Below are positions 1-8,349 of a stretch of 61,583 nt of DNA, in pieces. The stretch is taken from NCBI RefSeq assembly GCF_009498735.1, contig NZ_ML762442.1:7386-68968 (forward strand), read 5' to 3'. The stretch comes from Gracilibacillus oryzae. Its GTDB lineage: Bacteria; Bacillota; Bacilli; Bacillales; Amphibacillaceae. Within the stretch, counting starts at the first letter, position 1. Each line of letters opens with the position of its first letter. The position numbers were made by a program, and so were the translations under genes. Below the pieces are notes generated by a model. That model searched no databases. It saw nothing but the letters and a program-made list of their open reading frames with translations, and was not told the origin of the DNA.

Positions 1-29
1 ATGACAAACCAGTGAAAATAGACTGTCAA
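1..29 (-). CDS. comEC: Start of comEC, DNA-uptake channel protein (partial, runs off window)
   Basis: Only the first codons are in the window. An AGGAGG ribosome binding site at 44-39 (minus strand) precedes a TTG at 29 whose frame reads MTVYFHWFV to the edge; this hydrophobic start with a YFHWF pattern suits the ComEC membrane channel. A GTG at 33 in another frame (MIDSLFSLVCH) is a competing start. ComEC normally follows comEA-comEB, so position supports the call. ComEC is the polytopic membrane pore that passes single-stranded DNA during transformation. The call rests on synteny plus about ten codons. Confidence 0.5.
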
Positions 30-128
30 TCACACTCGCCTCCTCTATTTGGTAATAAATTCTGCCCACTAATGCACTGGAAAATAGCAGTTTATGTAGA
101 ATCTAAGCACATTAGTGAGAAGGATATA

Positions 129-587
129 TTATTTGTTAGGGTTTAGATTAATGGTTGTATGATCTAGCGCTACTTTTTCCACTTTTACATTAGCCTCTTG
201 AAAAAGTTCAATGGCATATGGGTGATTCTTGTAATCTGTCGCATAATATACTGTTTTGATTCCGCTTTGAATAATTGCCTTACAGCAATTCAGACAAGGA
301 AAATGGGTAACATAAATTTCCGCACCCTCTGTAGATGCCCCAAACTTGGCACATTGTATGATGGCATTCATTTCTGCATGAATGGTACGTACACAGTGAC
401 CGTCTATTACATAGCATCCTTCATCAATACAGTGGACACTGCCTGACACACTGCCATTATAACCGCCTGCAATGATTCTTTTGTCTCTTACTATTGTTGC
501 ACCAACCATCAGGCGCTCACACGTGCTTCTCAATGCCAATAAATGACTTTGAGCCATAAAATATTGATGCCAAGATATTCTCTCCAT
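129..587 (-). CDS. comEB: ComEB, late competence protein, dCMP-deaminase family
   Basis: A 152-residue cytidine/deoxycytidylate deaminase fold protein. The zinc and catalytic signature is intact: HAE at residues 70-72 and PCLNC at 97-101, so His70, Cys98 and Cys101 should bind zinc and Glu72 act as proton shuttle. In related bacilli comEB is the second gene of the comE operon; its deaminase activity is real but its part in DNA uptake is slight. The ATG at 587 was chosen over the upstream in-frame ATG at 656 because AAGGAG lies at 600-595. It follows comEA by 74 bp and precedes the presumed comEC start by about 100 bp. Confidence 0.93.
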   Translation of the reverse strand: MERISWHQYFMAQSHLLALRSTCERLMVGATIVRDKRIIAGGYNGSVSGSVHCIDEGCYVIDGHCVRTIHAEMNAIIQCAKFGASTEGAEIYVTHFPCLNCCKAIIQSGIKTVYYATDYKNHPYAIELFQEANVKVEKVALDHTTINLNPNK

Positions 588-661
588 GAAAATGCTCCTT
601 ACATTTTTATTTATCTGTCTTCTTAAAAGTTTAGCGATACATGTCGAATGCGTCAATACAC

Positions 662-1249
662 TTATGGAATTTGAATCAAATCCTGAATTCTTTCCACTGT
701 TTTTTCCCCAATGCCGCTCACATTTGTCAGATCTGTAACCGTCTTAAACCTGCCATTCGTCTCTCGGTATTCTATAATGGCAGCTGCTTTTACTTCACCG
801 ATTCCTGAAATTGTCATCAACTCTTCTTTTGTAGCCTGATTGACTCTTACTTTCCCGTCACTGGTCTTTGCAGTTTGTACGGCCGTTCCCTCCTCCTGCC
901 CAGCAATTAAAATAACCATTTCATCATAAACTCGTTCCGCCATGTTAATGGATTGACTGTTTGCTTCTTTCGTTAATCCTCCTGCCCTTGCAATCACATC
1001 CTTCACACGATCCCCTTCTCTAATTTCATAAACACCAGGATGGACAACCTCTCCTTTAATATCTACCATTTTGGTAATCTCCTCTTCCTCCATCTCCGTA
1101 TCTTCTTCAACTGGATCAGCTTGCATGTCTATAGAAACATTCTCTTGCACCTGCTCGCTTTCCGTTTTCACAGAAGGATTAATCAAAATCCACAAAAAAA
1201 TGACAAGCCCAAATACAATAACATACCAGTATTTTCTGAAAAATGTCAT
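662..1249 (-). CDS. comEA: ComEA, membrane DNA receptor for competence
   Basis: A 195-residue protein that binds incoming double-stranded DNA at the outer face of the membrane. A single membrane anchor lies at about residues 8-25. An acidic linker follows, then an SLBB domain at about 63-115 (KGEVVHPGVYE, DVIARAGG), then a C-terminal double helix-hairpin-helix at about 135-193 with the repeated motifs ISGIGEVKA and VSGIGEKTV that grip DNA. Start: AAAGGA about 9 bases before the ATG. It is first in the comE operon, divergent from comER across about 90 bp, where competence control (ComK) would be expected; I did not confirm ComK boxes. Confidence 0.95.
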   Translation of the reverse strand: MTFFRKYWYVIVFGLVIFLWILINPSVKTESEQVQENVSIDMQADPVEEDTEMEEEEITKMVDIKGEVVHPGVYEIREGDRVKDVIARAGGLTKEANSQSINMAERVYDEMVILIAGQEEGTAVQTAKTSDGKVRVNQATKEELMTISGIGEVKAAAIIEYRETNGRFKTVTDLTNVSGIGEKTVERIQDLIQIP

Positions 1250-1341
1250 AAAATCTATCCTTTTACATAGAATGATATAGTGATTTTTATAGATAAGTAT
1301 TTGCTTTACTTATGCGGAAAAAACAAAGGAGGCGAATAAAA

Positions 1342-2169
1342 ATGAAATGGGGAATTATCGGTACAGGGAATATGGGGCAAGTCTTAACACATGCCTTTAT
1401 CCAGTCTCAGCTGCTTAATCAAAACGATCTGTACGTTACGAATAGAACAATAGATAAGGCCTATCTGCTAAAGGAAACATATCCTAATATCCATGTTGAA
1501 GAAAATGTCTCGGATTTAATTGCTGCTGTTGATACGATTTTCATTTGTGCAAAACCAGGTCAAATTATCCCACTGTTACATGAAATAAAAAACAGTTTAT
1601 CAGAAGTTCAGCTGCTTGTATCCATTACAAGCGCCTTGTCGATTGCTGATATTGAATCAATTGTAGACTGTCAAGTGGCAAGAATGATCCCTAGTATTAC
1701 GAATCAGTCCTTAGCTGGGGTTACCTTGCTTACATTCAGCAGCAAAATTAACTTACCGCGGAAGGAATCATTTATCAAAAAGGTGAAAAGTTTCTCTGAG
1801 CCTGTGGAAATAGAAGAGAATATTGTACGGATTGCGTCCGATATTGTTTCGTGCGGACCGGCATTTTTTGCCCATTTAGCACAACAATTTATTCATGCGG
1901 CGAGCAATTCAACAGATATTTCAAACGAAAAAGCAACAATTCTCATGGAAAAAATGTTTGAAGGCTTTGGCACATTACTGGCAGATAATCATTTCAGCCT
2001 GGAAGAATTAATCGATAAGGTCTGTGTTACTGGAGGAATTACTGGTGTCGGGATTGCAAGCCTGGAGGAACACGGGAAAGATTTATTTCCATACTTAATT
2101 AAGGAAACACACCATAAGTTTTATGAAGAGAAGCAGCATATACGTGAGGAACTGAGTAGAAATATTTAA
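1342..2169 (+). CDS. comER: ComER, pyrroline-5-carboxylate reductase-like protein
   Basis: A 275-residue ProC-family protein with an N-terminal Rossmann motif (GIIGTGNMG) for NADP and a C-terminal dimerisation region (CVTGGITGVG). It sits divergently next to comEA, as comER does in Bacillus. In that genus it is dispensable for transformation and has been linked to sporulation and biofilm control, so a proline-synthesis role should not be assumed. The ATG at 1342 is preceded by AAAGGAGG; the longer frame from 1312 has no such site. No terminator is obvious after the stop; dispersed repeat A1 begins about 60 bp downstream. Confidence 0.9.
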   Translation: MKWGIIGTGNMGQVLTHAFIQSQLLNQNDLYVTNRTIDKAYLLKETYPNIHVEENVSDLIAAVDTIFICAKPGQIIPLLHEIKNSLSEVQLLVSITSALSIADIESIVDCQVARMIPSITNQSLAGVTLLTFSSKINLPRKESFIKKVKSFSEPVEIEENIVRIASDIVSCGPAFFAHLAQQFIHAASNSTDISNEKATILMEKMFEGFGTLLADNHFSLEELIDKVCVTGGITGVGIASLEEHGKDLFPYLIKETHHKFYEEKQHIREELSRNI

Positions 2170-2230
2170 TATTATTATAAAGCAAAGTTTAACAGAAAAC
2201 TAGTAATATGCAATGATAAGATAATGTGAA

Positions 2231-2497
2231 GGTTGGGACATAACAAAAATAATTAATTTAAAAACGAACAAAAAATTCTCAAATTTTCATTCACTATTGT
2301 ACTAATTTAGATACTGTTAGCACACCGCCGGGAAAAAATACTCGCTTTCACCACGGGTATAAGGGCGTCATCTACTCAAGCAGAATGCACTTGAGTAGTG
2401 TCTTCTTTACCACGGGTACGGCGGTCTGCTAACTTGGTAAAGAAACCCTCTTTACCAAGTGGATATTCAGCTCGCAATTTCCTTTGTCCCATCCTCT
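2231..2497. repeat. Dispersed intergenic repeat A, copy 1
   Basis: Non-coding element between comER and the diguanylate cyclase. Its ends are near-perfect inverted repeats, GGTTGGGACA at the left and TGTCCCATCC at the right (9 of 10 match). The core at 2336-2419 is, as reverse complement, recognisably the same sequence as 24689-24775, sharing the words GGTAAAGAAGACACTA and GTGGTGAAAGCGA. Two hairpins are visible: 2372-2380 with 2390-2398 (9 bp), and 2432-2442 with 2450-2460 (11 bp). It encodes no transposase and looks like a MITE or REP-like element. Confidence 0.7.
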
Positions 2498-2500
2498 TTC

Positions 2501-4051
2501 TTAACCTGCATATACCTCCACATGATCTCTGCCGCTTCGTTTGGCTCTGTATAATGCCTGATCAGCTTCGTAGTATGCTTTTTCAAAGGTAAAGTCTTTT
2601 TCCTTGTCGTTTGTTGACATTCCAATACTGACTGTAATGGTCTCTTTTTTCTCTTTTTCTATCAGAATTGGTACTTCAGCCAGCAGTTTCTGAAATTCTT
2701 TAGCGATTTTCATTGCTTCATCCTGTTTTTTATCAATTAAAACAGCGAATTCTTCCCCGCCGATTCTTCCGACAATCGCATATTCACTTTTACATATAAA
2801 ATATTCATCAAGTAAGTTGGCTAATCTTTTTAATACTTTATCACCAATAATATGACCGTAATTATCATTAAATTGCTTGAAATAGTCTACATCCAAAAGT
2901 AAAAAAGTATAATCATTATTGTCTTTGACTCTATTATTAAAACTTTCAATAAAAGAGCGTCTATTGGAGATGTTGGTCAAGTCATCATGATGAGCTAAAT
3001 GATATAATTTGTTTTCAATGGCTTTCTTTTCTGTCAGATCCGTTATCACTAACAAGAGCATTTCATTTTGTTCATTCTTCCCTATTGGAACAATATTCAG
3101 CTGAAAACAGGAAGAGCGGTATTTCCATTCAAAGCTGATATTCTTCCTTTCTTGAACAGGCAGTATGATGATTTCATTGTACTGAAACAGTTCCTTTACA
3201 TTCTTCCCTAACAGCTGATCATTACTTGCTTCCCATCCAAAAGTATGATGTAGAATATTACGTCCAGAAGGATTAATTTCTATCAATCTACAATGAAAGT
3301 CAAATAAAAGAATCCCTTCATCTAATGACTCCAGTATTTTTCCTCTCGATATCGGCCAGATAGAATTATAGTCATACCTTTTATTGACCATAATAAGCAA
3401 AATGGCCATGATTGAAAAAGATAACGCGACCTCTCCGGGAATGGAAACAGGGATAATGGAAAAAAACATAATAAAAGTCAAAGGTGTAACAATGGCGATA
3501 GCAGAAAGGATATGGCTGATTCTGAAGGAAGAAGGCAAGTCATTCATATTTCTCATTAATAAAACAACAGTGAAAATGTTTAAAAAGTTTGGATAGGCAT
3601 ATAGCAGCATTCCTAATCCAGTTGGGGTAACCGATATTTCGGTAAGATTCCATGTTTCCACAAGCTGAATACTTGAACGCATCCAGCCATGCCACTGGTT
3701 TGTAAAGATAAGCAACAGAGAAATAATCGAAGGAACTGCGAGCAGACATAAATACTTCAATGTCTTCGGATTATTCTGTTTATAAAGCTCCTGTGCATAG
3801 CCGAATAATGTGACTGGACTTAAAAAGATGGTAACCTGCTGTAAATTTCTTAACCACAGCATGGTGTGATAATCATCAATTAATAACTCTAAAGCAGTAA
3901 GCAAGACAAATATACCGATGAACAACATCGTAACAGATAATAATATTCGACTAAGGGTTCTTGGTTTCTTCAGTAAAATAATCCCAACAAAAAAAAGGAA
4001 TAAGCCAAACATTGATAAATAGTATGTATATGGTTCTATCCACTCCAACAT
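2501..4051 (-). CDS. Membrane-bound diguanylate cyclase (7TM sensor, PAS, GGDEF)
   Basis: A 516-residue signalling enzyme expected to make c-di-GMP from two GTP. Seven or so membrane helices fill residues 1-225, resembling the N-terminal seven-helix module of some histidine kinases. A PAS-like segment (about 235-340) with KILESLDEGILLFD follows, then a GGDEF domain (about 350-515) with the active-site motif GGEEF near 431. The inhibitory I-site RxxD is absent (SEYA at that position), suggesting no product feedback. GGAGG lies upstream of the ATG. Its stop abuts repeat A1; no other gene obviously shares its transcript. Confidence 0.88.
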   Translation of the reverse strand: MLEWIEPYTYYLSMFGLFLFFVGIILLKKPRTLSRILLSVTMLFIGIFVLLTALELLIDDYHTMLWLRNLQQVTIFLSPVTLFGYAQELYKQNNPKTLKYLCLLAVPSIISLLLIFTNQWHGWMRSSIQLVETWNLTEISVTPTGLGMLLYAYPNFLNIFTVVLLMRNMNDLPSSFRISHILSAIAIVTPLTFIMFFSIIPVSIPGEVALSFSIMAILLIMVNKRYDYNSIWPISRGKILESLDEGILLFDFHCRLIEINPSGRNILHHTFGWEASNDQLLGKNVKELFQYNEIIILPVQERKNISFEWKYRSSCFQLNIVPIGKNEQNEMLLLVITDLTEKKAIENKLYHLAHHDDLTNISNRRSFIESFNNRVKDNNDYTFLLLDVDYFKQFNDNYGHIIGDKVLKRLANLLDEYFICKSEYAIVGRIGGEEFAVLIDKKQDEAMKIAKEFQKLLAEVPILIEKEKKETITVSIGMSTNDKEKDFTFEKAYYEADQALYRAKRSGRDHVEVYAG

Positions 4052-4204
4052 TCACGCCTCCAAAATAACTTTTCTAACTATAGTGAAGAATGGTGTAATT
4101 TATCATTTTTTCTCATGTTTGTTAACTGAAGTCTACCATTCTTCCTCCTTTTTAGCTACCCTTTTCCGCCTTAATTATGACAAGTAATCCATTCTGCTTC
4201 CCCT

Positions 4205-5089
4205 TTATTTGTCTAAAACTAAAATCAATGTCGATCCGTTTGAGGAAGTTTCCAGCAAAAGCTGTTTTGCCATTTTCATCATTAAAGTAAAACCTTGACC
4301 AAGAGAACTTTTTGTAGAAAACCCCGCTAACAATGTTGCTTTAGGAATTTCACTTAACAGGAATCCCGGTCCATTATCTTCAATGACAACATATACCTCA
4401 TCTTCTGTCTGGTAAATATTCATTTTTCCATTATTAGCGTGTTTAATCACATTTGTCACCGCTTCAGAGATAATAAGCTGGTAGCTCATTATCTTGTCTC
4501 CGTCTGTAAGTATTTCCTCAAAAGCCTTCTTAGCTTTGTTTCTGGCATACGCTATATCATGCTTATCCATCAGAAATGCCGTACATAAATGTTCGCCTTT
4601 TTTATACTGATCAACCTTGTCAGAAGAAATAAGAAGTAATTTCCCTTGGGTTGCGGAAAATAGTACATCTCGGTATACCTTCCAGTCACTCTTAGTATGT
4701 ACTATCATTTCACTCATTTGAATTTGTTTCAATAATTGATAAAAATGATCAAGAAAGCCTTTCGGATATGATAATTTGCTTAATTCGTTTTCTATCATAG
4801 TGCTATTCTTTATCCAGTCCAGGCCTTGTTCTGCAAGCTCATACAATTCCAGTACGCTCTGATCTTCTATTTCGCTTTTTCCATTTATTTGTACTAATTT
4901 CATAAAAAGTGACTGATGCTTCTCTTTATCTGTAAAAATAGCTAACTGACTAACAATCCAGGCAATGGTGAATGTTGATTTAAGTTGATCATAGGAATCA
5001 TTAATGATATAGGAAGGATGGTTACTTTGATCGTCGATTGATTTCTTACGTTTTGTGTTTCTTTTCCGTCTTGAAAAATATTTTCTCAT
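4205..5089 (-). CDS. GHKL ATPase-domain protein, RsbT/SpoIIAB-like C-terminus
   Basis: A 294-residue soluble protein with a lysine/arginine-rich N-terminus. Residues about 200-294 form a GHKL ATP-binding domain: N-box ISEAVTNVIKHA, G1 motif EDNGPGF, and a G2-like FSTKSSLGQGF. This arrangement is that of anti-sigma or switch kinases (SpoIIAB, RsbW, RsbT) rather than of histidine kinases, since no phospho-acceptor His domain is seen. The N-terminal 190 residues match nothing I recognise and may be a helical sensor. No obvious sigma factor or STAS partner lies beside it. Substrate and partner are unknown. Confidence 0.7.
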   Translation of the reverse strand: MRKYFSRRKRNTKRKKSIDDQSNHPSYIINDSYDQLKSTFTIAWIVSQLAIFTDKEKHQSLFMKLVQINGKSEIEDQSVLELYELAEQGLDWIKNSTMIENELSKLSYPKGFLDHFYQLLKQIQMSEMIVHTKSDWKVYRDVLFSATQGKLLLISSDKVDQYKKGEHLCTAFLMDKHDIAYARNKAKKAFEEILTDGDKIMSYQLIISEAVTNVIKHANNGKMNIYQTEDEVYVVIEDNGPGFLLSEIPKATLLAGFSTKSSLGQGFTLMMKMAKQLLLETSSNGSTLILVLDK

Positions 5090-5124
5090 TACTGATTTTC
5101 CTTTATATTTTAAAATAACTTACG

Positions 5125-5170
5125 ATAAAGTGAGACTTTTTAGTTTCTGTACCTACTGATATTAGCGTAA
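5125..5170 (+). repeat. Dispersed repeat B, degenerate fragment
   Basis: In the 250-bp gap between two minus-strand genes. It begins with ATAAAGTGAGACTTT, identical to the left end of the copy at 14538, and continues with a GTACC..ACTGAT..TTAGCG order found in the copy at 31207-31349. It is decayed and shorter than other copies. The remainder of 5090-5340 shows nothing recognisable. Confidence 0.45.
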
Positions 5171-5340
5171 TTTAACTGGAATCTTAGTGTCTATACTAAA
5201 TTTCTTAATTGCAAATAATTATAATATAAATTTTCAAGTCTCATTTTTCTTCACACTTCATTTTAATTTACCTCAATCTCCCTGTTAAGTACAAACGTTC
5301 AGCAATTGGTAATATTTTCTTATATGGGTATCTGCCATAT

Positions 5341-6162
5341 TCATCTGTTTCCTATAAGATGGATGATACTAATCTGACTTTGATTAAGAAAACGAACTGG
5401 TAATCTGGTTGTTCCCGCCCCACTGTCAATATAAAGTAATTTTCCCTCTTCCCATTCATAGATCCCCTGGTCAAAGGCTGGAAATACCCCCTGATCAGGC
5501 ACGACGACAGAACCGACATACGGGAATCTTATCTGCCCGCCATGGGTATGTCCACTTAAGATCAAATCAATCGGTCTGCCTGATAAGTGCTTTACAACAT
5601 TCGGAATATGTGAAAGTAACAGGATGAAGTTATCAGGATTAGCATGTTCAAGCAAATGAATCAATTTTTCACTTTTCGCTAATTTTCTGCCTGTACCGAT
5701 AATATGAATTATTCCTTCATTGGCTTGCATATGAACTTCCTTATCGTCCAAAACTTGAACGTGTTGTTTCTTCAATTGCAACAATAGTTCACTTGTTAGC
5801 GGATTATCCCATTCATGATTCCCTGTTATATAGAGAATATTTGGGTTTACTTTTCTCATTTCCTTTACCAGAAGAATAACGGAATCAAGTTTTGTCGTTT
5901 TTCGATCAATTAAATCACCTGTTATCACAATAAGGTCTGTTTTCGCTTTTTTGATTTCTTTCAATATTCGTTGGTGATTTTTGCCAAACGTTTTATTGTG
6001 AAGGTCACTTATTTGTAAAATAGAATAGTTGTTTCCTTTCTTTAATTTATCTGTCAGCAGTGTAACAGAAGCTGTTTTAATAAAATTGGTATCATAATAA
6101 ACCTTGCTGAGCAGGCCGAAAGTGGAGATAAGTCCTGTCATATACAAAAGTTTTTTCAGCAT
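5341..6162 (-). CDS. Membrane-anchored metallophosphoesterase (YkuE-like)
   Basis: A 273-residue calcineurin-type phosphoesterase. An N-terminal hydrophobic helix (residues about 2-18) tethers or exports it. All dinuclear metal-site blocks are present in order: SDLHN, TGDLIDR, GNHEW, LSHIPN and SGHTHGGQ. Relatives in bacilli are extracytoplasmic hydrolases of unclear substrate (UDP-diacylglucosamine-type hydrolases are a more distant branch). Start: ATG at 6162 preceded by GAGGGG; the longer frame from 6186 has no site of its own. It is divergent from the ECF sigma operon. Confidence 0.87.
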   Translation of the reverse strand: MLKKLLYMTGLISTFGLLSKVYYDTNFIKTASVTLLTDKLKKGNNYSILQISDLHNKTFGKNHQRILKEIKKAKTDLIVITGDLIDRKTTKLDSVILLVKEMRKVNPNILYITGNHEWDNPLTSELLLQLKKQHVQVLDDKEVHMQANEGIIHIIGTGRKLAKSEKLIHLLEHANPDNFILLLSHIPNVVKHLSGRPIDLILSGHTHGGQIRFPYVGSVVVPDQGVFPAFDQGIYEWEEGKLLYIDSGAGTTRLPVRFLNQSQISIIHLIGNR

Positions 6163-6305
6163 GATACTGCCCCTCTTTCTCGACATTTTTCATTTTCTTA
6201 TTGTAAATTGCCATTAAGTTAATTTTTTTTTGAAAATTATGTAGTAATCTTATTATTTTTTTCGTCTATTGTACAGAGAGATATGATGGAAGGGGGGAGA
6301 GAGCT

Positions 6306-6845
6306 ATTCAAGATGATGTACTAATTAACAAAGTAAGAACAGGAAACAAACAGGCATTACGTTTGCTGATCGAGAATTATAAGCACCATGTTTATAAAGT
6401 TGCTTATAGTGTCGTCCATGATGAGAAAGAGGCAGAAGATGTAGCACAGGAAACGTTTATAAAGATGATCGATGCTCTCCCATCCTATCAAAATCAAGGA
6501 TTTAAAACATGGATAAGTAAAATTGCCTTACATAAAGCAATAGATGCCAAAAGAAAAAAGCAGCGTAAACAAGAAGAGCTGACAAGTTTTGAAGAAGATT
6601 ACTTATATCCCGACGAAGGTCGTGTTGATCAAATGATATTAGAGAAAGAACAAAACCGCCTTGTTCATAAAGCTATTGATCAAATGCCAGCCAAATTTCA
6701 GGATGTAGTGAAACTATATCATCTTGAAGGCCGGTCATACAAAACGATTGCAGACAAGCTTGAACTGAAAGAAACAACTGTAAAAATGAGGCTCTACCGC
6801 GCGAGAATGTGGATGAAGGAAAATTGGAAGGAGGAAGATTTCTAA
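6306..6845 (+). CDS. ECF-type RNA polymerase sigma factor
   Basis: About 179 residues with sigma region 2 (YKVAYSVVHDEKEAEDVAQETF) and region 4 (VVKLYHLEGRSYKTIA..ETTVKMRLYRAR). The natural N-terminus appears to be (M)QDDVLINKVRTG, but no ATG, GTG or TTG is in frame until a TTG at 6363, which would cut into region 2. I place the start at an ATT at 6306, spaced 8 bases from AAGGGGGG. Alternatively one base is missing from the G6 run at 6292-6297, which would join an ATG at 6283 or 6286. It is first of four overlapping genes; the next gene is its likely anti-sigma factor. Confidence 0.87.
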   Translation: MQDDVLINKVRTGNKQALRLLIENYKHHVYKVAYSVVHDEKEAEDVAQETFIKMIDALPSYQNQGFKTWISKIALHKAIDAKRKKQRKQEELTSFEEDYLYPDEGRVDQMILEKEQNRLVHKAIDQMPAKFQDVVKLYHLEGRSYKTIADKLELKETTVKMRLYRARMWMKENWKEEDF

Positions 6846-7276
6846 TGGAACATATTCAAAATGAAAAGCTGTCAGCATATTGCAATAATCAGTTACCGGA
6901 AGAAGAACAAACCATCATTGATAATCATCTGACAGAATGTGAATCCTGTTTCTCTCTTTATCTTGAGGCGATTGATAACTGTCATATAGACCATTCAGTT
7001 TCAGAGTCTTTTACTGATAAAACTATGGAGGAATTAGAATTGTCTCCATTATTTAATCAAGAGTCCCGTCCATCATCCAAAAAGAAAAATCGCATAATGG
7101 CCCATTATCTTCTGGCAGCTGGCCTGACATTGATATTTACATTTAGCGGTTTATTTGAAAGTGTACTTCATTTATCCGAACAGACAGATGCTGTTCCTAA
7201 AGTTTCTGTATCGGAACAGTTAATGAATAAAACAACCGATTTTCTTGATCAAATAAAGGAGGACAACAACAAATGA
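6845..7276 (+). CDS. Zinc-finger anti-sigma factor
   Basis: A 143-residue single-span protein. The cytoplasmic N-terminus carries the ZAS signature HxxxCxxC (His28, Cys32, Cys35) that clamps ECF sigma factors. A membrane helix lies at about residues 87-107, followed by a short outer tail. Its ATG overlaps the sigma stop codon by one base and is preceded by GGAGG inside the sigma gene. The pairing strongly implies that it holds the upstream sigma factor inactive until an envelope signal arrives. The last codons overlap the next gene by an ATGA. Confidence 0.9.
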   Translation: MEHIQNEKLSAYCNNQLPEEEQTIIDNHLTECESCFSLYLEAIDNCHIDHSVSESFTDKTMEELELSPLFNQESRPSSKKKNRIMAHYLLAAGLTLIFTFSGLFESVLHLSEQTDAVPKVSVSEQLMNKTTDFLDQIKEDNNK

Positions 7277-8349
7277 ACAAATCACCAATATTAGCGTTAT
7301 TTCTCGCATTGTTTCCCGGCTTTGGCCATATTTATTTAGGCTATAAAGTCAGAGGAGTACTTTATCCGCTTTTCTTTTTAGGAGCTTTAGGTTTAGGTAT
7401 CGTTACCGGTATATTAATCTATAGTGATGCTGCTTTTCTCCTATTCTTTGCATTAGCAGGAGCTGTATGGTTTATCAATATGATGGATATAATAATCACC
7501 CTCATCAGTCGCAAAGCAGTACCTGCTGCCAATACAGGGGATGACTATTCTACTTCCAATCTGATTCAAAATGAACGTTTCACTACAATTTTACTATCAT
7601 TCATGCCAGGCGTGGGCCATTTTTATTTAGGGCTTACCCATCGGGGATTAACCCTTTTGGCAGCTTTCTTCGGGATTATTTCAATGGTTTTGTTTATCTC
7701 ATTCTTAACAAGCGGCGTCTTTATGATCTTTTTACTAGCACTCCCTATCATATGGGTGTACGGCTTGTTTGATGTCATTCAATTACTGAATAAAAAGCAG
7801 GCAGGTGAAATACTGCAGGATAATACCATTATGGATGATTTCGACCAGCTGCGGCAGGAAAACAAGAAAAGCAAAATTCTCGCAACAGCATTATCTATCT
7901 TCCCAGGTGCCGGCCATATGTATTTAGGTTTGCAAAAAAGAGGATTACAGTTAATGGCTGCATTCTTGTTATCCATCTATATTCTGGATGTATTGCATTT
8001 AACCTTTTTCCTTTTTGTTATCCCGATTATCTGGTTCTTCAGCTTTTTTGATGCCTTGCAATCCGCTAATAAATACGAAGAAGGTTCCCTTGATGACATT
8101 CCGATTTTCAGGCAATTAGCCAATCACCAGCGCTGGCTCGGGTTGGGTTTAATCCTGTTAGGCTGTTTCTATCTGCTGGATTCGATTTTTATGCCTTTTA
8201 TTGCAGATCAATTTCGAGAAATCTATGACATCTATATCTGGCATTATTATGATCAGTATTTTCAAGTAACCATTGTTTGTCTCCTATTAATCGGCAGTGG
8301 GCTTAGATTAATGATTGGCACAAAGAAACGGAAGCAGGTGAAAGAATAA
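7273..8349 (+). CDS. Membrane protein with three internal TM2-like repeats
   Basis: A 358-residue polytopic protein made of three copies of one module. The signature F-P/M-G-x-G-H-x-Y-L-G recurs near residues 14, 111 and 213 (FPGFGHIYLG, MPGVGHFYLG, FPGAGHMYLG), each followed by a basic RG step and two hydrophobic helices. Single modules resemble TM2-type small proteins; a triplicate fusion is unusual. A further pair of helices ends the protein. It is translationally coupled to the anti-sigma gene by ATGA overlap. It probably belongs to the envelope-stress response controlled by the sigma factor; biochemical role unknown. Confidence 0.75.
   Translation: MNKSPILALFLALFPGFGHIYLGYKVRGVLYPLFFLGALGLGIVTGILIYSDAAFLLFFALAGAVWFINMMDIIITLISRKAVPAANTGDDYSTSNLIQNERFTTILLSFMPGVGHFYLGLTHRGLTLLAAFFGIISMVLFISFLTSGVFMIFLLALPIIWVYGLFDVIQLLNKKQAGEILQDNTIMDDFDQLRQENKKSKILATALSIFPGAGHMYLGLQKRGLQLMAAFLLSIYILDVLHLTFFLFVIPIIWFFSFFDALQSANKYEEGSLDDIPIFRQLANHQRWLGLGLILLGCFYLLDSIFMPFIADQFREIYDIYIWHYYDQYFQVTIVCLLLIGSGLRLMIGTKKRKQVKE

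Noticed and set aside
6231-6266. ECF-type autoregulatory promoter (TGAAAA ... CGTC) before the sigma gene
   Set aside because: The spacer is 26 bp, much longer than the ~16 bp expected, so I do not call it.
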